A stretch of 11,693 nucleotides of DNA from Clostridiales bacterium (GTDB taxonomy: Bacteria; Bacillota; Clostridia; Oscillospirales; Oscillospiraceae): contig JAAYFX010000139.1 of assembly GCA_012728025.1 (NCBI GenBank), positions 1-11,693 of the forward strand, read 5' to 3'. The position numbers were made by a program, and so were the translations under genes. The notes under the pieces are model-generated. The model had not been told where the DNA came from, did not search any database, and saw only the letters and a program-made list of their open reading frames with translations. The number at the start of each line of letters is the position of its first letter. Within the stretch, counting starts at the first letter, position 1. This document shows, in pieces, positions 1 through 6,341 of this stretch.

Positions 1-582
1 ACGAAGGTCTGTTTTCCAAAGCTCGTTTTCGCCATTTGCCGCTGTGCCGTAAACCCAAAGACCGGCGGCCTTAAGCTCTTTTATCGCCGCTGTGAGGTTT
101 GGAACTCTGGCAACGGCCATATGCTCAGCGGCCCCGGCACTGGTTTTGCTTACAATGGAGGTAAGCCCTGCCGAACGGCGCTTGGGTATGACTATGCCGT
201 GGACTCCCGCCGCCTCGGCGGTGCGTATAACAGCGCCGAGATTTTGCGGGTCGGAAACCTCGTCACAGATGATAACGAAGGCAGGCTCGCCTCTATTAGC
301 CGCTATGTCTAAAATATCTTGAATGCTGCAATATTCACGCAGGGCGGCAAGGGCAATAACCCCCTGATGGGAGTGGGTGCGGCTCATAGAGTCAAGCTTG
401 CGCCTATCTGCGTCCACAACCACAACACCGGCCTGCCGAGCTGTTGAGGCTATGTGACCGAGGGTTTTGTCCGTTTCGCCTTTTTGAATAAAGATTTTAT
501 CGATTACCCGCCCTGCACGAAGGGCTTCCACAACGGCATTGCGCCCTTCTATTACATCTTCACGGTCGTTTTCAAAATCCAT
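1..582 (-). CDS. rlmB: 23S rRNA (guanosine-2'-O)-methyltransferase, RlmB/TrmH (SpoU) family, 3' end cut by window
   Basis: The 194 visible residues match the N-terminal substrate-binding domain (about residues 8-85, opening with VIEGRNAVVEAL) and the first part of a SPOUT methyltransferase domain. SPOUT motif 1 is seen as DPQNLGAVIRTAEAAG at residues 111-126, with its conserved Asn and Arg, followed by the family stretch around LTSIVSKTSAGAAEH. The family is about 240-250 residues long, so roughly 50-60 residues are missing at the left edge, including the knot-forming motifs 2 and 3. Family members methylate the 2'-O of a guanosine in the 23S rRNA peptidyl-transferase region using S-adenosylmethionine. 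The start is the ATG at 582-580, preceded by GGAGGT with a 4-base spacer. It lies 71 bases downstream of metK on the same strand with no clear terminator between them, so co-transcription is likely. The family is secure; the exact target nucleotide is inferred. Confidence 0.93.
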   Translation of the reverse strand, partial: MDFENDREDVIEGRNAVVEALRAGRVIDKIFIQKGETDKTLGHIASTARQAGVVVVDADRRKLDSMSRTHSHQGVIALAALREYCSIQDILDIAANRGEPAFVIICDEVSDPQNLGAVIRTAEAAGVHGIVIPKRRSAGLTSIVSKTSAGAAEHMAVARVPNLTAAIKELKAAGLWVYGTAANGENELWKTDLR

Positions 583-608
583 GCTGACCTCCAGCGTTTA
601 TTTGTGCC

Positions 609-655
609 AATTGCTCAAGGCTTGGCTTGGTCTTTCTTAAAGCCCCGTCGCAATT
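609..655. repeat. Imperfect inverted repeat overlapping the metK stop codon
   Basis: AATTGC at 609-614 is matched by GCAATT at 650-655. A second short pair, GGCTT and AAGCC, lies inside it, giving a possible two-part hairpin in the metK-rlmB gap. The outer arm overlaps the metK TAA (654-656). Read on the minus strand the hairpin is followed by GGCACAAATAAACG with no U-tract, so it does not look like an intrinsic terminator. It may be a weak attenuation or mRNA-processing structure, or chance. Confidence 0.3.
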
Positions 656-1853
656 ATTTTACAAGGGAGCGCAAATCTTCTGCCATGTCCACCTTTTCCC
701 AAGGCAGGTCAAGGTCGGGTCTTCCAAAGTGGCCATAGGCCGCAGTCTGCTTGTAGATGGGGCGCAGAAGGTCAAGCTTTTCGATTATCTTTGCCGGACG
801 AAGGTCAAAGTTGCTTTCTATAATCTCTGTAAGTCTTTCGTCGGAAACCAGCCCCGTTCCGTAGGTTTCAACAAAAATGGAGACGGGCCTTGCCACACCT
901 ATGGCATAGGCAAGCTCTATATGGCAACTTTTGCAAAGACCGGCGGCAACAAGGTTTTTCGCTATATAGCGGGCCATATAAGCACCGCTGCGGTCAACTT
1001 TTGTGGGGTCTTTTCCGGAGAAGCAACCGCCGCCATGGCTGGCATAGCCGCCATAGGTATCAACGATTATCTTTCGGCCTGTAAGCCCCGAGTCACCTAC
1101 GGGGCCGCCGATGACAAAGCGCCCTGTGGGGTTTATTAAAAACCTTGTGTCCTTATCGATAAGGTTTTTAGGGATAACGGGGAGGATAACACTATCTATA
1201 ATGGCCTCCCTTAAAGTTTCAATGTCTACATCGGCGCTATGCTGGGTGGAAACAACAATGGCGGGTATACGCTCTATCTCCCCGTCTTTGCCATACTGAA
1301 TGGAAACCTGACTTTTTCCGTCGGGGCGAAGCCACGAAAGCTCCCCGCTTTTGCGAACTTCGGCAAGGCGGCGGGCAAGCTTGTGGGAATATGAGATGGG
1401 AGCGGGCATTTTTTCCTCGGTTTCGTCGCAGGCAAAACCAAACATCATGCCTTGGTCTCCTGCGCCTGTGTCGGAAGCGTCGCAGGATTTTTCACCAATG
1501 CGGCATTCCAAGGATTTGTTAACGCCCATGGCAATGTCGGAGCTTTGCTCGTCTATGGAGGTTAAAACCGCACAGGTGTTGCAGTCAAAGCCATATTCGG
1601 GGTTGTTATAGCCAATTTCGTCTACGGTTTTACGGACGACGGCAGGGATGTCCACATAGCAGTTTGTGCTTATTTCACCCATAACCATTACCATGCCTGT
1701 TGTTGTAACACATTCGCAGGCAACTCGGGCAGTTTTGTCCTTGGCTAAAATGGTGTCCAGCACTGCATCGGAAATTTGGTCGCACATTTTATCGGGATGA
1801 CCCTCCGTTACGGATTCGGAGGTAAATACTCTGTTTTTTATATTGACGCCCAT
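654..1853 (-). CDS. metK: S-adenosylmethionine synthase (methionine adenosyltransferase)
   Basis: This cytosolic enzyme makes S-adenosylmethionine from ATP and methionine, with release of phosphate and diphosphate. At 399 residues it is full length for the family. Signature motifs are all present: the N-terminal SESVTEGHPDK with the catalytic His19, the GAGDQG signature at 130-135, FVIGGPVGDSGLTGRK around 246-261, and the glycine-rich phosphate loop GGGCFSGKDPTKVDRS at 274-289. The loop has Cys277 where most homologues have Ala, a conservative oddity. The start is the ATG at 1853-1851, preceded by GAGGG about 7 bases upstream. It is transcribed away from the rhomboid-like gene, with rlmB 71 bases downstream. 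The product supplies the cofactor for RlmB and for the radical SAM gene at 8953-10056. I see no SAM riboswitch in the leader. Confidence 0.98.
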   Translation of the reverse strand: MGVNIKNRVFTSESVTEGHPDKMCDQISDAVLDTILAKDKTARVACECVTTTGMVMVMGEISTNCYVDIPAVVRKTVDEIGYNNPEYGFDCNTCAVLTSIDEQSSDIAMGVNKSLECRIGEKSCDASDTGAGDQGMMFGFACDETEEKMPAPISYSHKLARRLAEVRKSGELSWLRPDGKSQVSIQYGKDGEIERIPAIVVSTQHSADVDIETLREAIIDSVILPVIPKNLIDKDTRFLINPTGRFVIGGPVGDSGLTGRKIIVDTYGGYASHGGGCFSGKDPTKVDRSGAYMARYIAKNLVAAGLCKSCHIELAYAIGVARPVSIFVETYGTGLVSDERLTEIIESNFDLRPAKIIEKLDLLRPIYKQTAAYGHFGRPDLDLPWEKVDMAEDLRSLVK

Positions 1854-1922
1854 TATTTTTCCCTCACTTGATATAATATTTTTTATGTAGCGGGGTTAAA
1901 GTTGTTTTCTGTAAGCTTAATG

Positions 1923-1953
1923 ATAACACATTTCACCCAATACTTAAAGTCAA
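1923..1953 (-). promoter_or_regulatory. Possible metK promoter (weak)
   Basis: On the minus strand there is TTGACT (1953-1948, 5 of 6 matches to the -35 consensus) and, after a long 19-base spacer, TGTTAT (1928-1923, 4 of 6 matches to the -10 consensus). This would give a leader of roughly 60-65 bases before metK. An 8-base palindrome, TAAGCTTA, lies just downstream at 1912-1919 and could be an operator or chance. The spacer is longer than ideal, so this is only a candidate. Confidence 0.25.
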
Positions 1954-1979
1954 ATATTCTTGCAACTATGGATTTGTGT

Positions 1980-2036
1980 TTATTTTTCGAAGTTTACAAA
2001 ATTATAATAGACTTTAGTTTATAAAAAGGGTATCAT
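1980..2036 (+). promoter_or_regulatory. Candidate promoter(s) for the rhomboid-like gene
   Basis: Two candidates lie in this AT-rich stretch. The better-spaced pair is TAGACT at 2008-2013 (4 of 6 to the -35 consensus) and TATCAT at 2031-2036 (5 of 6 to the -10 consensus), 17 bases apart, which puts transcription start near 2043 and leaves a leader of about 50 bases. A perfect -10 hexamer, TATAAT, lies at 2003-2008, but I find no good -35 at the right distance (only TTATTT at 1980-1985). The region is the divergent spacer between metK and this gene, so at least one plus-strand promoter is expected. Confidence 0.4.
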
Positions 2037-2091
2037 TTTATATTAAGGCAGGAAAAGCCAAGGATTAAGATAAAGCGGAGGAAAAATCCAT

Positions 2092-2940
2092 ATGAAAAGT
2101 CTTATGCGGCGTATAGACCGCTTTTGTATAGACCACCCAAAATTCGGCATCAGAAACCTGATGCTTTATATCGTTATCGGAAGCGGCCTAGTCTGGCTTT
2201 TCGGTAAGATGGACGGCAACAATATTCTCATAAATGCCCTTGTATTCAATGGGGATGCCGTTTTTAAGAAGTTTCAGATTTGGCGGCTATTTACCTTTGT
2301 TTTGGTTCCCACCCAAGACGGTTTTCTTTTTCTCATAAGTCTTTATTTTTACTATTTTATAGGCAACACCCTAGAAAGGTATTGGGGCTCCGGTAAGTTC
2401 ACCATATATTATTTTTCCGGCATGGTTTTGAACATACTTTATGCAACGATTTTCTGGCTGGCAACAAATGTTTCCATATCTATAAACACCTCCTACCTTA
2501 ACCTATCCATGTTCTTTGCCTTTGCCACGCTTTTTCCGGAAATGCAGGTTTTGCTGTTTTTTATTATACCCATAAAAATGAAGTGGCTGGGCATAGCCAA
2601 TGCCGTTATTTTTGCTTTGGCAATCATTACAAGCAAGTTCCCGATAAATCTTCTGCCTATTATAGCGATTTTAAACTACTTTATATTCTGCGGCGGCTGG
2701 CTCCTTGACTATGTTAAACCCTCCAAGGTGAAACAAAAGCAAAAGACCATAGACTTTAAGAAGGCTGCAAAAAAATATAATAAAAATCAGGCGAAAAAAC
2801 CCTATACCAGAAAGTGTGAGGTCTGCGGCAGGACGGATACGGACTATCCCGACTTGGAATTTCGCTTTTGCTCTCGCTGTGAGGGTTACCATTGTTTTTG
2901 CATAGACCATATAAACAGCCATGTCCACTTTAAAAACTAG
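2092..2940 (+). CDS. Rhomboid-like integral membrane protein with C-terminal Cys/His zinc-binding-type domain; probably proteolytically inactive
   Basis: This 282-residue protein has about six hydrophobic segments (roughly residues 22-38, 65-92, 103-126, 136-160, 165-180 and 186-206). It resembles the rhomboid fold: FQIWRLFTFVLVP at 61-73 carries the Trp-Arg of rhomboid loop 1, ERYWGSGKF at 95-103 fits the TM2-TM3 turn, and FATLFPEMQVLLFFIIPIK at 144-162 matches the end of TM4 and the next loop. The catalytic GxSG seems replaced by NTSY (132-135), and the TM6 His appears to be Asn195 in LNYFIFCGGWLL. After a lysine-rich linker (210-240), the tail has CEVC, CSRC, CFC and three His (Cys242, 245, 260, 263, 268, 270; His273, 277, 279), a treble-clef or ribbon-like metal site. 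The start ATG has GGAGG 10 bases upstream. The gene stands alone, divergent from metK. Substrate and role are unknown; assignment to the rhomboid superfamily is inference by eye. Confidence 0.75.
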   Translation: MKSLMRRIDRFCIDHPKFGIRNLMLYIVIGSGLVWLFGKMDGNNILINALVFNGDAVFKKFQIWRLFTFVLVPTQDGFLFLISLYFYYFIGNTLERYWGSGKFTIYYFSGMVLNILYATIFWLATNVSISINTSYLNLSMFFAFATLFPEMQVLLFFIIPIKMKWLGIANAVIFALAIITSKFPINLLPIIAILNYFIFCGGWLLDYVKPSKVKQKQKTIDFKKAAKKYNKNQAKKPYTRKCEVCGRTDTDYPDLEFRFCSRCEGYHCFCIDHINSHVHFKN

Positions 2941-2979
2941 CCTCTGTCATGGGGAGGTTTAAGAATTTATACACAAAAT

Positions 2980-3021
2980 AAAAGCCACCGTAAGGTTTAA
3001 TACCTCTGCGGTGGCTTTTTT
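2980..3021. terminator. Bidirectional intrinsic terminator between convergent genes
   Basis: AAAAGCCACCG (2980-2990) pairs perfectly with CGGTGGCTTTT (3009-3019), an 11-base-pair stem. An inner AGGT/ACCT pair (2993-2996 and 3002-3005) extends the hairpin. On the plus strand it runs into TTTTTT and ends the rhomboid-like gene. On the minus strand the stem runs into TTTTATTTTG and ends upp. This serves both convergent units. Confidence 0.93.
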
Positions 3022-3038
3022 ATGTTTATACCTAACTT

Positions 3039-3668
3039 TTACTTTGTGCCGAAAATGCGGTCCCCTGCATCCCCAAGGCCGGGGACTATATAGCCATGGT
3101 CGTTTAGGTACTCGTCCAAGGCGGCAACAAAAATCTCAACATCGGGGTGGTTTTTTCTTATGCGGGCCACTCCCTCGGGAGCGCCTATGATGCACATAAG
3201 CTTTATGTGACGGCAGCCGTATTCTTTAATAAACTCAATGGCAGCATCGGCACTGCCGCCGGTTGCAAGCATGGGGTCAACTATTATTACATCACGCTCT
3301 GCTATGTCCTTGGGCATTTTACAGTAATATTTTACGGGGTTTAAGGTTTCGGGGTCACGATAAAGACCTATGTGACCGACCTTTGCGTTGGGTATCATGG
3401 TGAGGATGGCATCCACCATTCCAAGTCCTGCCCGCAGTATGGGAACAACTGCAAGCTTCTTTCCGGAAATGCGCCTTGCCTTTGCTGTGGCCACAGGAGT
3501 TTCCACTTCAACTTCTTCCAAAGGAAGGTCCCGTGTGGCTTCATAGCACATAAGTTGGGCAACCTCGCCCACCAGCTCACGAAACTCCTTAGAGCTAGTT
3601 TCCTTATCACGCATTACGGTTACCTTGTGCTGAATTAAGGGGTGGTCAAAAACTGTTACCTTGTTCAT
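3039..3668 (-). CDS. upp: Uracil phosphoribosyltransferase
   Basis: This enzyme of pyrimidine salvage joins uracil to PRPP to give UMP and diphosphate in the cytosol. The 209-residue length is exactly typical. Visible hallmarks are the PRPP-binding loop DPMLATGGSA (131-140), the ILRAGLGMVDA segment (77-87), and the C-terminal uracil-binding stretch IVPGLGDAGDRIFGTK (194-209). The start ATG at 3668-3666 is preceded by AGGGAG with a 6-base spacer. It is the last gene of the minus-strand run, 39 bases after tsaB with no terminator between, and is closed by the bidirectional hairpin at 2980-3021. No PyrR-type attenuator or other leader structure is visible in the short gap, so it probably depends on read-through from the t6A genes. 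Confidence 0.98.
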   Translation of the reverse strand: MNKVTVFDHPLIQHKVTVMRDKETSSKEFRELVGEVAQLMCYEATRDLPLEEVEVETPVATAKARRISGKKLAVVPILRAGLGMVDAILTMIPNAKVGHIGLYRDPETLNPVKYYCKMPKDIAERDVIIVDPMLATGGSADAAIEFIKEYGCRHIKLMCIIGAPEGVARIRKNHPDVEIFVAALDEYLNDHGYIVPGLGDAGDRIFGTK

Positions 3669-3707
3669 AAAAATCTCCCTTAAGATATAAATTGGATGAC
3701 AGCAGAT

Positions 3708-4424
3708 TTAGTCCTTTTCTGCCGGAGCATTTCCGAAAACCTTAGCCTGACGCTCTCTTTCGGCCTGACTTAGCCGAAGGTAAACCGGCAAAAGCTCATC
3801 TGCCGGCTGTGGCTTTTCTTGTGCTGCCGCCATGCAGACTCCCCATGCGCTTTGATAGCGCAGAGGCTCGGGGGCTAAAATTATATTGCCTTTAAAATTA
3901 TCCAAAGTATTATAACACAGATGACTTCCGTCTCCAACTAAAAAAACGTCTTTTTCAAAATTATTTATTTCCCCAGCAAGCTCATGGGCAGAAATTGCCC
4001 TGTCGGGGCAAAGTCTATGGGGTTTTCCATCCTGCATTTCAAAAAGAGCGTTATAAAACTGCTCACGTCTTGCGTCCATACAGCAGCAGATAAGGCTGCC
4101 AGAGGGGGCAGAAAGGCCGTTATATGCCATGGCCTCCAAGGTGGAAACCCCGCAGGCAGGGGCATCCAGCGCCCAGCAAAGCCCCTTTACGGCGGAAATG
4201 CCTATGCGTATGCCGGTAAAAGAGCCGGGGCCTTTGGAAACGGCTATAAGGTCAATGTCACGAAGGCTTGTTTCAAGGTTTTTCAAAAGGTCCTCTATCA
4301 TTGGAAGAAGGGTACGGCTGTGGGTAAGGGAGCTGTTTTGAAAATATTGGGCAATAAGAACACCCTCATGACAAAGGGCGGCGGAGGCGGCCTTTGCACT
4401 GGATTCGATACCTAAAATCATCAT
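3708..4424 (-). CDS. tsaB: tRNA t6A biosynthesis protein TsaB (YeaZ)
   Basis: TsaB is the non-catalytic ASKHA-fold partner that dimerises with TsaD and is needed with TsaE for transfer of threonylcarbamoyl to A37 of ANN-decoding tRNAs. The 238 residues show the family pattern: MILGIESSAKAASAAL at the N-terminus (first ATPase-fold strand-turn), SRTLLPMIEDLL near 36-47, and the diagnostic GPGSFTGIRIG at 65-75. The length is normal. The start ATG at 4424-4422 overlaps the tsaE stop by 4 bases (ATGA), and GGAGG 10 bases upstream lies inside tsaE. A second in-frame ATG follows immediately but has poorer spacing. The overlap implies translational coupling with tsaE. Confidence 0.95.
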   Translation of the reverse strand: MMILGIESSAKAASAALCHEGVLIAQYFQNSSLTHSRTLLPMIEDLLKNLETSLRDIDLIAVSKGPGSFTGIRIGISAVKGLCWALDAPACGVSTLEAMAYNGLSAPSGSLICCCMDARREQFYNALFEMQDGKPHRLCPDRAISAHELAGEINNFEKDVFLVGDGSHLCYNTLDNFKGNIILAPEPLRYQSAWGVCMAAAQEKPQPADELLPVYLRLSQAERERQAKVFGNAPAEKD

Positions 4425-4846
4425 ACCGAAGGAACCTCCACTGTTATTTTTCGCCCGTTTTCAGAAAGCTTTTCAATTGTAACTATAATTTCCGTGCCGT
4501 TAAAAGCATCTGCCACATTTTCGCCCCACTCCACAAGGCAGACACCGCCCCTGTGAAGATAATCCTCCCAGCCAATGTCAAAAAGCTCGGAGGCTGAGGA
4601 CAGGCGGTACATATCAAAATGGAAAATAGGAAGCTCGGCCTCGTATTCGTTTACTATGGTAAAAGTGGGGCTTGTAACCCTTCCGGAAAAGCCCAGACCT
4701 GCGGCAAGACCCCGCACAAAGGCGGTTTTCCCTGCTCCCATTTCCCCGAACATTGTTACAACAGAGCTGGGGGCAAGGGTTTTTGCAAGGGCGCTGCCGG
4801 CACTTTCGGTTTCGCTTACGCTGTTTGTTATTATCTCTATCTTCAT
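4421..4846 (-). CDS. tsaE: tRNA t6A biosynthesis ATPase TsaE (YjeE)
   Basis: TsaE is the small P-loop ATPase that binds the TsaB-TsaD complex and drives its catalytic cycle in t6A formation. The Walker A motif GEMGAGKT is at residues 34-41. It is followed by the family hallmarks VTSPTFTIVNEY, FHFDMYRL and LVEWGENV. The length of 141 residues is typical. The start ATG at 4846 lies 3 bases after the tsaD stop, with GGAG of its ribosome site inside the last tsaD codons. The gene end overlaps tsaB by 4 bases, so tsaD, tsaE and tsaB form one tightly coupled block. Confidence 0.96.
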   Translation of the reverse strand: MKIEIITNSVSETESAGSALAKTLAPSSVVTMFGEMGAGKTAFVRGLAAGLGFSGRVTSPTFTIVNEYEAELPIFHFDMYRLSSASELFDIGWEDYLHRGGVCLVEWGENVADAFNGTEIIVTIEKLSENGRKITVEVPSV

Positions 4847-4849
4847 GTT

Positions 4850-5851
4850 TTAAAGCTCCATATTCGCATATGCGTTAAGGTCGGTGCCTGCCCGAACTCC
4901 CGCCAGAAATTCATAATAGCCCTGACAGCCTATCATGGCGGCATTGTCGCCGCAGAGGGATAAGGGGGGGATAAAAAGCTCGACCCCTTCGTTTTTTGCC
5001 GCAGTTTCAAAGTCTTGCCGAATGCGGGAGTTTGCGGCAACGCCGCCGGCAACGGCTATTTTTTTATATCCAAGCTCACGGGCCAAGGCCATGGTTCGTG
5101 GAACGAGACTGTCGCTTACAGCCCTTGTAAAGCTTGAGGCAAGACAGGCCCTGTCAAGCTCCTCGCCTTTTTGCTCGGCCTTGTGGACAAGGTTTATAAC
5201 AGCGGTTTTCAGACCGGAAAAGCTCATGTCCCACAAGCTTCCCTCAATATTTGCCCGAGGCAGGGGATATTTTGTGTCGTCTCCATTACGGGAGAGGGTG
5301 TCAATATGCTTTCCCCCCGGATAGGGAAGGCCAAGAATGCGGGCGGTTTTGTCAAAGCACTCGCCGGCGGCATCATCTCTTGTGGCACCCAGTATTTCCA
5401 TATCAGTATAATCTTTAACGTCTATTAAAAGGGTGTTTCCACCGGAAATTGCAAGGCAGAGAAAGGGCGGGGCAAGCTGTGGAAAAGCAATGTAGTTTGC
5501 CGCCACATGCCCCTTTATGTGATGGACGGGGATAAGGGGTATGTCTAGGGCAAAGGCGGCGGACTTTGCAAAATTAACCCCCACCAAAAGCGCGCCTATA
5601 AGGCCGGGGGCATAGGTGACGGCAATGGCGTCAAGGTCGGACTTTTGAAGCCCCGTTACAGTAAGGGCACGTTGGGCCAACTGGGAAATAACCTCCACAT
5701 GGGAGCGGGAGGCAATTTCCGGCACAACACCGCCGTAAACGGCGTGGAGGTCAGCTTGGGAAAAAATTTGGTCTGTGAGAACTTTTCTGCCATTTTCACA
5801 TATGGCAATGGCGGTTTCGTCACAGGAGGTTTCGATGGACATTATAAGCAT
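4850..5851 (-). CDS. tsaD: tRNA N6-adenosine threonylcarbamoyltransferase TsaD (Gcp/Kae1/YgjD)
   Basis: TsaD transfers the threonylcarbamoyl group from threonylcarbamoyl-AMP (made by TsaC/Sua5, not in this window) to N6 of A37. The 333 residues contain the metal-binding HxxxH (His111 and His115 in HHIKGHVAAN), the phosphate-binding SGGNT (136-140), GGVAAN (269-274) and GDNAAM (301-306) with metal ligand Asp302. Many homologues have SGGHT where this one has SGGNT, a variant I recall from clostridia. The N-terminal MLIMSIETSCDET is standard. The first ATG (5851) has AGAAAGG 7 bases upstream; the internal ATG at codon 4 has no such site. That SD is part of a small CCTTTCTAAAGG inverted repeat (5859-5870), probably too short to matter. 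rimI ends 46 bases upstream. Confidence 0.98.
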   Translation of the reverse strand: MLIMSIETSCDETAIAICENGRKVLTDQIFSQADLHAVYGGVVPEIASRSHVEVISQLAQRALTVTGLQKSDLDAIAVTYAPGLIGALLVGVNFAKSAAFALDIPLIPVHHIKGHVAANYIAFPQLAPPFLCLAISGGNTLLIDVKDYTDMEILGATRDDAAGECFDKTARILGLPYPGGKHIDTLSRNGDDTKYPLPRANIEGSLWDMSFSGLKTAVINLVHKAEQKGEELDRACLASSFTRAVSDSLVPRTMALARELGYKKIAVAGGVAANSRIRQDFETAAKNEGVELFIPPLSLCGDNAAMIGCQGYYEFLAGVRAGTDLNAYANMEL

Positions 5852-5897
5852 AAACTTGCCTTTCTAAAGGAAAAATCAAACTGTTATCATTGGAGAA

Positions 5898-6341
5898 TTA
5901 AAAAAACACTGTCATTAAAAGAGCGTCCTCACGAGGTTTTTCATAATAATTTTTACGAAGCCCCACAGGGACAAAACCATGCTTTTCATAAAGGAAAATT
6001 GCGGCCTTGTTGCCCTTTCGCACCTCAAGAGTCAGAAAAGAAAGAGAAAGCTCCACAGCCCTTTCCTTAAGGGCTGTTAAAAGGGCATCCGCCACTCCTC
6101 GGCGGCGAAAGTCAGGGCTAGTTGCTATGTTTGCCACATAGCCCTCGTCAAGAACCCAAAGAAAGCCTCCGTATCCCAAAAGAAGCCCCTTTTCGTCCTC
6201 GGCGGCAAGAAAAACACTGCTTTCGGAAAGTATCTGGCCCTCCAGCATTTTTCTGCTCCAAGGCAGGGTGAAACAGGCATTTTCCAAGGTCAAAAGGGCG
6301 GGCAGATGCTCCCTACTTGCTTTTACTATGGTGATGCTCAT
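5898..6341 (-). CDS. rimI: Ribosomal-protein-alanine N-acetyltransferase-like GNAT protein, RimI
   Basis: This is a single GNAT-fold acetyltransferase of 147 residues, a normal length for RimI, which transfers acetyl from acetyl-CoA to the N-terminus of ribosomal protein S18 in E. coli. The acetyl-CoA pyrophosphate-binding segment RRRGVADALL is at 79-88. The family stretch LEVRKGNKAAIFLYEKHGF (105-123) carries the predicted catalytic Glu106, and NYYEKP carries the Tyr (about 132) that acts as general acid. Its ATG overlaps the polA stop by 4 bases (ATGA at 6338-6341), with GAGG a few bases upstream, so translation is probably coupled to polA. Neighbouring tsaD, tsaE and tsaB support RimI over other GNAT proteins. 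Its target here could be S18, another protein, or both. Confidence 0.93.
   Translation of the reverse strand: MSITIVKASREHLPALLTLENACFTLPWSRKMLEGQILSESSVFLAAEDEKGLLLGYGGFLWVLDEGYVANIATSPDFRRRGVADALLTALKERAVELSLSFLTLEVRKGNKAAIFLYEKHGFVPVGLRKNYYEKPREDALLMTVFF

Noticed and set aside
627..1139. Open frame of 170 codons on the plus strand opposite metK
   Set aside because: It lies wholly antisense to the highly conserved metK reading frame and encodes no recognisable protein.
1854..2091. SAM riboswitch, T-box or small RNA gene in the divergent spacer
   Set aside because: No conserved core, no paired long stems and no terminator hairpin could be seen on either strand; only promoter-like hexamers and ribosome sites.
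2941..2957. Second small hairpin (CCTC with GAGG) just after the rhomboid-like gene
   Set aside because: Only a 4-base-pair stem without a U-tract; the strong terminator lies just downstream.
5859..5870. CCTTTCTAAAGG inverted repeat covering the tsaD ribosome site as a regulatory hairpin
   Set aside because: The stem is only 4-5 base pairs with a tiny loop, too weak to claim translational control.
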